Shown here piece by piece: positions 42,301-56,100 of a DNA stretch of 64,000 bases (the stretch's first letter is position 1; every line of letters starts with the position of its first letter). Both the position numbers and the translations under genes were made by a program. The stretch is from Promerops cafer (taxonomy: Eukaryota; Chordata; Aves; Passeriformes; Nectariniidae). The notes under the pieces were generated by a model. The model was given only the letters and a program-made list of their open reading frames with translations, searched no databases and had not been told where the DNA came from. Location of the stretch: positions 2,769,074-2,833,073 of the forward strand of contig VZSE01014389.1 in the NCBI GenBank assembly GCA_013398275.1, in the 5' to 3' direction.

Positions 42301-45300
42301 GTTCACCATAAAATCACTGCAGTTTTCCTGGAGGCAATGTAGGAATGATTTCTTTGAAAAAGGAGTATTCTGTATGTACTCAAGAGGCACTTTACATATT
42401 CAAACAAATAATGTCAAACTTTCCCTCACCCCCTACTGGAACTCAAGTTCAAATCCAAAGTGCAAGAGGAAACAAATGTTCAGAATTCTCTTTTCAGTCA
42501 CACACAACACAACACAACACAACACAACACAACACAACACAACACAACACAACACAACACAACACAACTGTATAATCAATCATCTTAACCTATGTTTCTG
42601 GAGGAGATAGAAGCTTGTTCTGAAAAAGAACTGAGCAGGACTTCCCAAATACAGTTTCACAGTCAAGATAAGCTTATAGAGAACAGCTTGACTTGTAGAT
42701 AAAATTTCAGACCAGAAGGTTTTAAGAGAACTGTACACAAAGGGCACTCCACTTCCAACTTCAAAGTTGGAATTTATCCATGAGAAAGAAATGTAGCCCC
42801 TGAAATGTGCCTAAATGACTGTCAAGTGTTTAAGACTCTTGAAAATCAGTGCCACAGACCTCCACTGACTCCACTGGCTCACTATAGGGCCCAATGAAAC
42901 TGGGACAATGAAACAAAGAACATGTGCAACAGAGAGCAGGCAGGCATCCTGATATGCTTCCTTTCCCAGGAAGCATCACATATCTCTGTAAATTCAGTAC
43001 CTCATGATGGCCCAAAGTTCTGCAGGGCCCCTTTATCCACTCTCCTTCCAGAATATAACAGAAGAGCCACGCCATGGTGAAGCACTCAGCTTCAGATACT
43101 TCCATTTTTCATATGTTCACATGGCACGGTCTTCCACTTGTTTCTTGTGGCTCTTCTGCTAATTGCTCCACAGGGATGGATGATACTTGGCAGTCAAATA
43201 AATATGACTAGATCATTTTCAGGATCATTTTTCAGAAACCTTAGCAGACATGACCACTAACTGCAGTAAATCATAATATCCTTGCCCTTGGTAAATCTTG
43301 AGATTAATTCAGCACACAGTGGAAAATGAATATGCCAATATAAAATGGAGGTCCTGCTTCAAAAAAAGCTCATATTTGACCTGATATACTTGCAGACACA
43401 GATGACAAAAATATTTCAGTCATCTGTTATGGCAGTTTACACTGATGTCTGTTAGGTTCCAAAGGGTTACAGCCTCAGGTCTTGACAAGATTTGAGCAAC
43501 TAACCTGACAATGCAGCAGGGCTAATGTGGGGGCGGGGCATTCAGCTGATGCAAATCCTTCTAGGCCTTTCTACAATGCAGTTTTCAACTGGTATGTCCT
43601 GCTGTCCTGCCTCTTTTTCCCTGTCAGTTTGTTTGGTTTATGCTTTATTTCTTTAGGTTTCTGGATGGAACCTGAACAAAAGCATGCATTTACTCCAAAG
43701 CAACCTTTATTAAGCAGGGCAAAGTGTCAATAAAAGTCAAAAACTGACCAATATCAATAAAACCAAAGGGAAACAATTACCTTTCCAGTCCAATAGGGAT
43801 CTCTTGTAATTTAATTCCAGAAAAGCAAATAATTTAAAAGGATATATTGGACACTGGAAGAAACAAAACTGAAGCAGAACTTCTTTCTCCATATATTTAT
43901 TCCACTTTTTTGATTCACTGCCCAACTCTGAAAAAATATTCTGTCACAGTGGATCTCATACTTCAGTAATTTATATGAGAAATTTGCTACAACCTGTCAA
44001 CTGTGATAATTATTCAAATCTATTTAAAAAATGTCTTCTAATGCTGACAAGTGCTTAAGGTTTTTTTTTTTTTGCATGCAGAAATCAGTAGCACAGACAT
44101 CTAAAAAATGTGACAGGTGTTTACTTTAAGTGGTTTGATAAATGTCAATATGCTGACCCTTGTAATATACTCTTGCCATGGGTTGAAGTTCTCTGAAAAA
44201 TACCTGATGTTTCACAGGAAGAATAACCTTCAGAAGAGAGGAGATTCAGAGGAAAGTTCCCAGTAAAGCAAGACAAGTATATGTGCTTGTTAGTGCTTTC
44301 TTAAAAGGACGAAAGTATTACGACATTATGTCAGTAAAGGTATTTGAGTACATTTGAATTTATTTTTTTAATACTATTTTTCCAGAACAAACTGACTAAT
44401 CAAAAGGAAGTTAGTATCATTTTGCTTGATCAAGTAGAAACACTTTATTCTGTAGGTTCACAATAGATAAAGAAAAAGCTAAGTCCCCATAAAAAGCCTT
44501 CAAATGGTGATCATGTCTCTTCCCACCAATTAGATAAATTATTTTTCTGTTGTGATATGAAACCACATACATAAGGCTTTTATTGGTAAATTAAATGCTG
44601 ACATTAATGGATGAAAAAGTTACAGAGACTGAAAAGTAAGTCCTAAAATGGAAAAAAGCCATATATTTGGTTGCCAGGCAAACTTAATTCTAACTGCGCA
44701 AAACTCCAGCCTGCATAAAAAATGAAGCAAAGAAACAGTGGGAAGAGAATTGTCCCTGCTTGTAATAAATATGTTGGTCATCCAATGGTTCCACTCAGAA
44801 TATGTACAGGTACACAGCACACCCTGACCAGAGGCTGGAGAAGAGGCAAATGGTGCTGTAGCCAGTTCCACACTCCATGGCTATGACTAGCCAGCCAATT
44901 AGCCAGGCAACACAGTAATTTCCCAAATAACAAGCTTAAAAAAACAAGCAAGCAAGTAAGCAAGGCAACAAAAATTTAAATACCCCTCCACCCAAAACCA
45001 AACAAAAACCTCTCAATCCATCACTAAGAAATAGCTGAACTTTCAATGAAGGTACTAACTTGAGTCTTCCTTCATTCTTATTTTGTGAACAATATAAGCA
45101 TTTAAGTTCTTTTCAGCTGATAATTTGAACAAAAGTGATGAGGTGCAGTACAACAGGTAAAAAATGTTGATGTTTGTTAATGTTTGTCAATACTGAAAAA
45201 TGCAACTCAGAGAAGACCAAGGGCAGTTTTATAAATTAACAAAGGTTAAACAGACTTTCTGGAACAAAGAAAAGGATCATTTCTATTCTGAGATGAGCCT

Positions 45301-48300
45301 CAGATGTCCTGTCAACAATAAAAGTCTTAGGCTTAAAAATTAACTGTGCCTCCTTAAGCATGAAAAAACATGAACAGAGAAGAGCTGGCTTCCCTGGAAA
45401 TAAGAATGGGCAGATATCTTTCAAGTGATTAGCAATATCAATATATTACCTGAAAACACTGTGTCATCCCCAGAAATACCAGTGTCGTTAAAATCCAAAG
45501 TAAAGGACCTGAAGGCAAATTTATATCTGTAAAGATCCTTCTTATCTAATACATTTTCAATCAAATACCAAAATGCATTATTGAAAACCTGAAATCAGAA
45601 GGAGGAAAAGCATTAAAAGAATGATTCATTGATAAAGATTGATTTATATTGCTTCCCATTATTGTTTCAAAATTAAGGGATATGTGTGTTTATGACTACT
45701 GAATTTTTCTTAAGGTCTCAAAGTTTTTCACATATTTCACATGAATATATGCATTTAAAATTTGTTTATTCCATTCCTGAGTTCAAACCAATTTTTTTTT
45801 TTTTCCTGGTGGACTTGGCATGTAAATTACTTCTTTAATGAGTGGTGCACATGTAACCATTCTTTATTAATTCTGTTATTTTGCTGAATTTGAGCTGGTG
45901 TCAAGCCCACGTATAAAAGTGCTATCTTAGGTGTTTCAATTTTTAATATCAGTGATTATAAAAATATTAAACCCTTTTTTCTATTCAATCTTCTAAACTA
46001 AACAGCCTAAACTGCATGAGCTTTCTAGTACTTTGATGAAAATAAATGAATCTGGAATATATAGAATACTGACTTCAGAAAAATCAAGTTATAGCAATAT
46101 GATCAACATTTACATACACATAAGAATTAGTGTATCTTCTATAAAATTTTTTTGTTGCACTCTCTTTATAATATTGGAAAGCTATAGCATAGAGATCTAC
46201 AGAAAAGTGTAATGTTTTCATCATGTATCTTTAATTTATCATACGTACAGAGCAGAAAAGTTCAATAAGAATGCTGTAGTTTCAAGAAACAAAGAAAACC
46301 AACTTGAAAAACTGTGAATGAAAGAACTCATTACTGCCTTCAGAAATATAAGCTGTAATAATGTTTTCCTGTTCAATCAACATTAGGCACAGAAAGGACT
46401 TTTCTGTGCATTTCAAGCAGTATCTTTCAAATTCAAAATGAAGCTGTCATATAAAAACAGCTCATGCTTTCTGCTGCAAAGTAGGCTAAACTAGATTGAT
46501 AAAAATAGCTCAATTTACAATGTCCTACTCTGTGCACATTGAAATTTTTCTTCTTAAAAGAAGATAATTATCATACAGTTGCAAGTTATGTCACTTGGGC
46601 TTACACTTTATAATGAATGCCACATTCAGGGCATGCAGGTGGTCCTTGTTAAGTGCACAGGCATTGTTTTGAAGAGGATAATGACAATGCTAAGCAGTTA
46701 TCCAGCTTCTGCAGCTTTTAGATATGCGTTCATTAAAACTATTTGCTCACCTTGATGTTTTCTTTAGCTATTTTAGCATCATAGAGGCCAGGAGGACAAT
46801 GAGCTACTTCCAGTTCCTTCAAGGCTTTAGGAAGCTCATCCTTATTGCTGAAATTATTTATCACATTTCCAACAGCTTTCAGGATAGCTGTAGCCTGTTC
46901 TATAAATCGAGAGCTCTCCTGAGGAAAGAGAATAAACCAACCATTGTTGGAAACATTGTTTAAAGATTTTCTTTGGTTTTCCTTCTGGGCCATGACAGAA
47001 TTCACGCTTTTTTTCTGTGATGTACAAAACTTTTGGAATTCATGCAGCTGTTATTAATATTATAAACTGTAAAATCAATTATGTCTCTGATATTCAAAAT
47101 CATATGAACTTCTCACTGATTTTAGCCAGTGAAATAAGTAACAGGCACTATAAGATATATCTATTCATTGTTTTATTTTTCCTATATCATTAACCCTAGG
47201 AAATTTAATCAAAAATAAGATCCATATAGAGACTTTCTACTGTGATAATAAGACTGTCAGCTGAAGTGCTCAACATCTTCTGTTATGGAAGGACAAATTA
47301 GTATTAGTATCCTGCTGAAAACAATGATCAAATATATGCTGCCTAAAGTATCAATAATTTTCATCAGGATTTCTGTGTATGAATGTGGATACTTTCCTGC
47401 AAATGAAGCCTGTAGAGAAGTTGCTTCAAAAAGAAGTGCAGGGAAAACCCAAGGATAAAATTCTGCTTTATCTTCTTGGTGAGAAATAGCTTTTCATCCA
47501 GAAATTAAGGGCAAGGGGATAGTACAGCCACAAGATATTTTCAATGACCCAACTTCTTATATTTCAACTTCTTTACCACAATAAATGTGATAAATTTGCA
47601 CAAGCTGTTTTAGTGCTGTATTACTAGGACCCAGAATCTATACTGCTATGTAAATTTGTTGTTACACACACCTTTTAAAATGTTTTTGCACAAGCATTCT
47701 CTAGAAAATATATTCCCTCCCCTCAGGGACTTCAACAAATATTTGGGCCTACTGCTTGCTAAAGAAACCTTGAAAATATGGATGACAGTAGGGTCTGTGT
47801 GGATTATGGACAATGAAGAACAAAAGCTGTAGTAATTTATCCCCTGGGCCTCTTATCTCAGCTATGAAAAGTTGTTTGATTTATTTGCTCATTTTACATA
47901 TAAAAACTGCTCTGGGACCTAGTGAGTAATATGTGATCTCATGGGACCAAACATACTTCACTAATGTGAGGTTTTATTTAAATAGGCAGGTATTTTTTAA
48001 TACTAATATTTTTACATGTATTTTATGTATTTTGTGCCTCAAAGAGTGAGATATATGTTACCCTGATATATGTATTTCAGCAAGAGCATTTCTCACATTT
48101 TATGCTGCACTTCTATGTAAACCAGAATACTACCCAATTTTGACTTACATATTTATGTAAGATAATTTTTGCAATATGTATCCAGTACCTGTTGTGCTGT
48201 AAAACACATCTTTAATGCCCTTACCAATTTCATATTAAAATTAATACTATACCATTGAACATAATAACTGTAAATGGAAATCCAATACTACTTCACTTTA

Positions 48301-50080
48301 ATTAGTAGTCAGAAAAACTATTATCACAATGTTTGATTAGTCATTTTGCACACCTTCTGAAGAGCTGGCATCACAGCATCCTCTTCTCCAAAGACACATG
48401 GCACCATGGTACACAGCTGAATGTGGTGCCCTATGGGACAAGTTACTGTGAAGAGCAGGATGTGTCGCCTACAATCAAGAAAAAAAAACATAAAAAACCC
48501 TTTTTTTTAAATTGCAGCAATTCTTAAGGTTTTCCTTTCACACATTTGGTAACCTCATTGTCAGAATTGTATTTAGGTGAAGAAGCTTATCCAGGCCACA
48601 GCTTCAAAGGGTTAATCAGAGATCCATCAGTGAGAGTAAGAAAGGAGAGTTAATGTCCCCCAGACACACTGGTAGTTTTTAATTACAGCTTCTTTCGACT
48701 GAGATTTAAATGCTCCTTAGCCACTAACAAGACAGTGGGAAGAGAATGCTTTCCATGCTTACCAAGTGACTTCTCTTTTGGAATGAAATGGGGAAGTGGT
48801 CAATAAGCCCATTTGTCTCCCACACCTTTTGTAAATTAAATCTGACTGAAAGCCTCCTGTCTCTGACTGGAGTAAAGAGAATCAAAGGTGGGAAGCTTAT
48901 AAGCTTATAAATTTGAGCTGATGGTATCTCTGTTAGCTTTGAAATTTACAGGTGCAAAAAGATACACATTTTTGGCCCACCTACAGTACTGAGAGATACT
49001 ACTTTTAGAAACTACACTAAGAAAATACATGTGAATCCAGAACCAGATGTGAATGCAGTCTATAAACATTATAATAACTATTCCAGTTTTATTCTGAATC
49101 AAAACAAATAAAGAGCACCATTAAAGATCTTCGATTTAATTTCAGTATGCTAGTGTTGTGGTATTTTCTTTCTATGCCTATTTATTTGATATCTTATTTT
49201 TTTAAAATACATTTTGTTTCATCTCTTTGAGTTTTAACTGATGATTTTCTCTTTTTGGGAAAGTAGAAGGCCTCAGGGAATTAGTCAGGAATATTATGTT
49301 TATGACAAGACATGAAGATGTTTTCCTGGAAGGGTTTTCAGAAAATAACATATCAAGGGCTCTTGGTTTTTATCTGTTTCTTTATTTAAACAATAAGCCA
49401 ATGCCCCACACTGAGTATTTAGAGTTACATGCAAAGATAAAAAAATCACATTAAGCAATACATGAATGGGAAGTAAGTTATGCAAGACTTCATGGATAAT
49501 GTTAGAATTCCTCCTGTCATGTTTCTTAAATCCTTTGTCAAGAAAAGCATTGAAACCGCCTATGTTATCATCATGCTTTTTCAGTTCCACTAAAAATCCT
49601 AATTCTTACATTTTTCTTTCTACTCCAGGGAACATTTCAAATCATTCTAGTTAGGAACACTTTTATGTAGGATTTTGTAAGAATTTAAATCTATTTTTTA
49701 GCAAATCAGTGTGATTTTTCTTGTTAAATGCTCCTAAGTAAGAGTAAAGAACTCAGAATCTTTATAAAAGTGTTGGCAAATTCAAAGTGATTTGGCAGTC
49801 TTATCAAATCCTAGCTATCAACCAGTCTAATACTCCAAAAACTTATGTTTCAGGAAATAAACTCTTACTGGGTTACTGTGTAAATGATCATTTCAAGCCT
49901 TGACAAAAGAGTCAGGACAGAAATGAAGCCTGATACATACCCAACAGGAAGATTTACCACAGTAGCTTTGGTTGCAGATGTATGCATCTTTAACACAAGT
50001 TCTCCAGGAGTCACAGATTTCCAAGAGAAATATTCAACCCTCAGCACACCCCCTGAACATTCTTGTTTAGTACCTAGGTT

Positions 50081-50111
<31 letters not shown>

Positions 50112-53100
50112 ACACAACAAAACACAACCCACATAATATGGGGAGGGTGAATAACATTCAGACACACCTATGCAGAATCTGAAGCTACTTCACAGTCATT
50201 AAAGTATTCATTGCTAACACAGAAAAGAACAGTCACTTAAAATGCATTGGTGGTACAAAATATGGCTTATTTGTACTATTTGCTAGAAAATAATGGTTTT
50301 AAAATGTGTTACTAAGATGTCAACATCTGATGCCTTGAGAGGCTACCTAGAACAGAGGCTAGAGGTTGTTAAAGGAATAAAGAAGGTATTTATCAAAAAC
50401 TTAAGGCATCACATCAGACATCTTCCAAGTCATTTAAGGCTGCTGTAAAACTCCAAACAAATCCTTTCTGCCCACATGCAAAGGAAGCAAACAGCCATAA
50501 AAAATGGCTAGATGCATTAAATTAAATCCATATCAAGCGTTTAAATATCTGATTAACCTAAGCCAACTACCATAAAATGCCTTAACTCTCCTGAATTCCA
50601 CTCTATGTTTTTCATGAAATACAAGGGATTAATATTTAAATCATTCAAGTTGTTAGGTCTTGAAAAAGCCAACTTAAAGGTATTTGAGAGCTTATTATGT
50701 ACCAGTTTAAAAATCATTTCAGAAATACACTTTGGTGGTATTGCTGTTTTTGCTGCATTATGATCAGCTAAGGCATAAAGCAGCTTTCAAGGATGGAATT
50801 TGTAGAAAAGAAACTCCAAGAAACACAAGGAAATCCATTCCAGAAATATACAGACGAAAAGCTTCCAGCAAATCATAATAAACAGAAAAGGAAGGGATTC
50901 TTTCATGAAAATGTCCATCATCAATATGAAATAATGACAAAGTATTGCTTGAACATTAGTGTATTTCTTAAAACCAATTTGATTATTTCAAACTATTGCT
51001 AAACTCTCAAACTGTGTCCAAGTACACAGCAGACAAACACAATGGCATGAACATATTCAAGAATGGGAAAACACAACACTGATGTGCACATTTGTGTGTT
51101 GGCCTTACCTTCAGTAACATACCAGTGTACTAACGCAGAAAAGCTAACCAAAATTTCAATGGGCATCAGACTGTCCACAAGTAAATAATAGAAGACTTCC
51201 TCATCAGAAGACTGTATAGAAAAATGGATGTTTCTTCATTCATTTGCACTGAATGCTGTCCAAATGGACTTACACAAAGTAGGACTAAGATTTTGGTATG
51301 GTGACCTTAGCTATGGTATGGGAAGTAAGCAATTAATTGTCACTACTTCTTCAAAATTTCAGACATGTCATTTAAGCCCAGAACCTCATGCTGCATGTAT
51401 AATAGTGTTCAGTTAAGAGACAGAAGGAGGCAGAACATTTTTTGCATGACAATGTATTTACTTTTATATTACACTGATCATATGTACCTAAATGCAGTAC
51501 TTTTACTTGCCAAACAACAATTAACAGAAGACCAAAAATTTTGGTTTTTGCTGCAACTTTCTGATTTAAATTAACTACAGAAAGCTTGAAAGAAGTAAGT
51601 GTTCTTTGATTTTGTAGATATGAGTGATCCTCCCATATAAAGGTGTTTTTCTCCTACAAAACTCTATGAGGGCCACATTTTTCACTCTCAACTTTAATAC
51701 ATTACTCCTATGGCAATATTAGAAACTATAGAATGATTCTATTGTTCCTAGTAATTCTTCAAAATATAATGGTGAATGAGCTTCTTTCTTCAGAACTGTT
51801 ACAGTACAGGTCTTCCTGGATATTCCAGAGCTACATAAATCCATTTTTTTGGTATTTTTATCTTCCTATCGTAATATGAAAATGTTCTTTTATAAGCATG
51901 ATATAGAATTTACCTAATACTGTAAACATATCATCTCTTTCAATGTTAGAAATTAGAATGGTTTTACAGCAAAGGGTTAGGGTTTTTTTTGGCACAAGAC
52001 CACACAGGCTTACATAGTCTTAATGCTGATTATGGCTTACGAAAGTATATCGTGCAGTCATTAGGAAAATTTCTTGTGATGTGATTACAGAGAGGTGGGA
52101 AATTGCAGGTGTACTACAATTATGGAGCATAATCCATGTAGTTAACCTTCTCAGCAGAGGATTTTACATGACCTTCACGCCTGGAGTTTACATTTCATAC
52201 TCTACAATTACCCTTCAGATACACTATAAAATAAGAGCTGGGACAGGATATTCAAGCATGATGAATAACCTTCTGATAATATGAACTAATGGCAGGTTTA
52301 GAGAAATTCCATTATTCGAATGCAACTAAAGAGTACTTCTAAATCCCCACAACAGGATGCTGTAAATAGCAAAAGAACTTACCATTTAAAGAGAAAATGG
52401 AGTGTTATGCTAAACAGACTCACAATTTGGGTTTTAGGTGACAGGGGAAGATGAAGGAGAATTGAAGAGAAGATTCTGTAGCTGAATCATCACTGAATTC
52501 AATTTAGACAACCAAATTGTTGAAAGGTAGTTTTAAATCAAAATAAACTGGTTGGAGATCTGATTCACTATAATTTTTCTTTACATAAACCATTTTTTTG
52601 TTATTGTGCAGTAGCATTCCACAGCATCTTTCCTTTTCTTGAACACATATATATAATGCTGAATATTTGCTTGCAAACATACAAGCAAATACTGTATTGA
52701 CTACAGTAATCTTAATGAATTATTATTTTTCAGTAGTAGCAGTTCTATATGCTCTAAAAATATCCTTTAGGATATCTGTATTTTCTAATTATGTAAGACT
52801 TTGTAAAAAAAAAGCACAGTACAGTCATTTACCTTAAAACATGTCTTCTGATAATTATAAGCATATGTATGTGGCTTGTGGAAAACATACAGGTTCCTAA
52901 GAAGAATATAAAATTGAAATATAAGATATATATGACTGTAAGAAAATAATCAGCATAAATTACATAGTTTAGGTAAATGCCTATTTCATAGCACAAGATA
53001 TTAATTTTACTTTCAGAAGTCAGACTCAGCTGTTTCTCAAAAATGGTTCTACATTTTTAGTTATAAAAAAGGTGAATAAAATTAATGTTCAGAGAAAGCA

Positions 53101-56100
53101 GTTAAAATAATTAATATATCTGCTGCATTTCTACACTTTTCCATTGGAGGTCAGGCCATTAATTCATTTATTTTCAATCTATAAATGGTAACATGCTAAT
53201 ATTACTCTAAAACTTCCATATCCATGGAAATTACTGTAATGTAGTTTTATACAAAGTACAGTTGAAAGATGGACTCTTTTATATATTTTATTAATTTTTT
53301 TTTTCAGTTCTATGCTGTTTGCAGAGCTTCAGAAAGTTATATGGTTTCTGACAACAATTTTTTCTGATTTTGATTTCACCAAGGGATACATAAATGGCTT
53401 CAGCTTTAATTGAGGATGGAATCAGATCCAAACCAATATTTGGATTATTCAGAAACTCCACAAGAATCCTGATCTACTGCTGACATATCAATTCCTACCA
53501 TGACTAGAATATTGCTCACTTCTCAAAGTTGATACAAACCATGAACATTCTTATTTTCACTGTATCTGAGAGGTAGGCATCACAGAGAATAGCTTTTCAC
53601 TGAACAGACAGATGAAAATCTTAGGTGCCTTATTTCTTCTGAGGGATAAATTCTTCAAAGGTTAATCAAGATGCTCTGTTAACTACTTTATCAGTTGACT
53701 GTAAAAATAAACTCTCACTCATTTAGAGATAAGAAACTGACAAATGCTTTTTGCCTTAATCAATATTACTATTGGTCTACTAAAGGTCAACAGTACTTTA
53801 ACATTTGGCTAATAAGGTAGAAAGTTCATATTTCACATTCTCTGTATGTGAACAAGACTTTTAAAGGAAATTTAATTGCTTGTGATGCTTTTTTTTTTCT
53901 TTCTGAATTTGCTATCTTCCTGGACCTAGGACTACCTAAGTAGCATGGAAATCTCAATAAGGCCTAAAGTGATCTACGACTTTTTATTCCTAAAGTTCCT
54001 GTAGTGCTGGCTGGTACAAAAGTTATACATTCTCCTTTAGAGAGTGAGTAGAGTTTAAACACTTATTTGTGGAAGTAGAAGCTTTACAAAGAAATCTCAG
54101 TTATACATTTAGACAAGAAAAGAACTGGCTGAATTTTCTCCGATAAATTGACTTCCCTCAGCATTCTCTAAAGGATATGCATTGTACCAGGCTCTTTAAA
54201 TCTGAAAGACAGAAGCTGAAGATATGATGCTAGCTAGTGAAGTACACTAGCTCTTTTCATGTTTTCAGAAGCATAAATGCCTTGGAATTATATTGAAAAG
54301 GGAGTGAGACAAAATATCTAGTTGATCAAGCAAAGCTATGCTGATGGCAACAGATTTCAGCAATTTTTTTTCCTTTAGAATTGCGTTGTCTTGATGCAGA
54401 CTGTGTCTGCCCAAGTGCCTCATGGGTCGTAAAAGCTCCTAATGGCCCTAACACTCCATGACCTACAATCTTCCACCCCAGCTGCAGTCTGACAGTTGCT
54501 TTATGGAGCTGGTGGTTCTGCTCTCCACTGTATTCTGGAGGACACACTCAAGGCACAGAGCAGGGCTGCAGCTACAGACCCACTGTCAACAGGGACAGTA
54601 CGTCTGGTCTGAAGAGTAGCCTTGAAGCCACCCTGAAAGGCAGGATAGCTGTACAAAGATGATCTTTTAAGAAGATACAATTTTTATATAGCCATATTTT
54701 GAATTTTACCATTGTTATACAGTATATTGTATGGAGTAAAACCCAACCCCTCTATTCCTTACTGGAAACAAACACAGAAGTCTTCAAAGGTAATCCAGGT
54801 TTCCCTGGAAACTGAAATATTTTCTGATGCTGTTTCGTCCTTTGATTTAGCCCCTGTCTGGCTCTTCATATCAGTATCAGCTCTTTCTGACATTTGTTTT
54901 GCATCTAAACTGATATTGTCATGTTCTTCTGCAAAGATAAAAAGACACACAGAGCCAATACAGTGACAATATGCAATTTAAAGTATTATCTTTAAAAATT
55001 ATCCTAAAATTACAAGGAAACTATCCATACACCAGTTATTATGCATACAGTTTAAAACTAAAGGCTACCCCACTAACCTAAAGAGCTCAAATGGTGACTG
55101 AAGCAACTCTATATGGAAATTTAGGGTTTGCATCTGCAACTGCTTAAGTAGTCTGCCTCAATAAACTACCACACATTGAACTGTGCCCTAGAATCTTCAA
55201 TATCAGCTTGTAATGTATACATACATATGATTTCTGCAAACCTAAAATCATCTATATAAAGAAAAATACATCCCCTTTTCCAAAGCTCCGATTCAGTCAA
55301 AGGCTAATGAGGCAGTATTTTACAACCCACAGAAAAAAATACAGAGAAATTTGGAGGACACAAAGACCTAGCCTTGCCTCTGGTACTTAATATCCTCTAT
55401 GATGCTACTCACAAAAATCAGTCTAACTACTTCTAAACTGTAACAGACTTGAACTAAATTACATAAATAAATTACATAAATAAATTTTCTTATAGGAAGA
55501 TCAAAATTAAGGTCAGATTCATACCAAAATATAAACATGGACATATGTAGACAGATTTTGCAATCACTCAGTAAGTTTTTGTGTTGCAATGTAACTTTCT
55601 CTGCATTTATTCTCTGAGATTCATATAGTTACTGAAAATGTTTGACCTGGCCCAAAAACAGTTTTGAGAATAGCTCAACAACTGAGAATAGAAGAACCGA
55701 ACAGCTATTAATTCAGAATGCTTGCTGAGGAAAAAGATGAGGTAATATGCAAACATAAGATATAGAAAGTGAGAAAGCTATTAGAAACATATATAATTTA
55801 TATTTGAATGTGCTTTGTAATATTTCATTATCACCAACACAAACAGAGCTAATATGTAGCTCTAAATTAGTTTGCATATATTTTTCAGGAACTGAAATGT
55901 AATATAAAGAAAGGCACCAAAGGCCTTCTTCCTTTCTTTCAAGTACAGAAAAACTACCCGAAAGCTGAAAACTCTAGACTTTCTCTTCAATTTAAGTTAG
56001 CATGGGTGTTAGGCTTCCAGTAAAACAACCACAGTGCTCTTATTTTTAAGAGCCTCTTATTTTTCTGACCAAATCCTTCAAACATTCAAAATAATTTAAA

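Larger units (their letters stand above)
39952..45449. other. ADGB intron, 5.5 kb
   Basis: Contains a CR1 fragment, a (CACAA)n microsatellite and an imperfect tandem pair of about 32 bp near 42111-42174. Nothing else was recognised. Confidence 0.6.
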
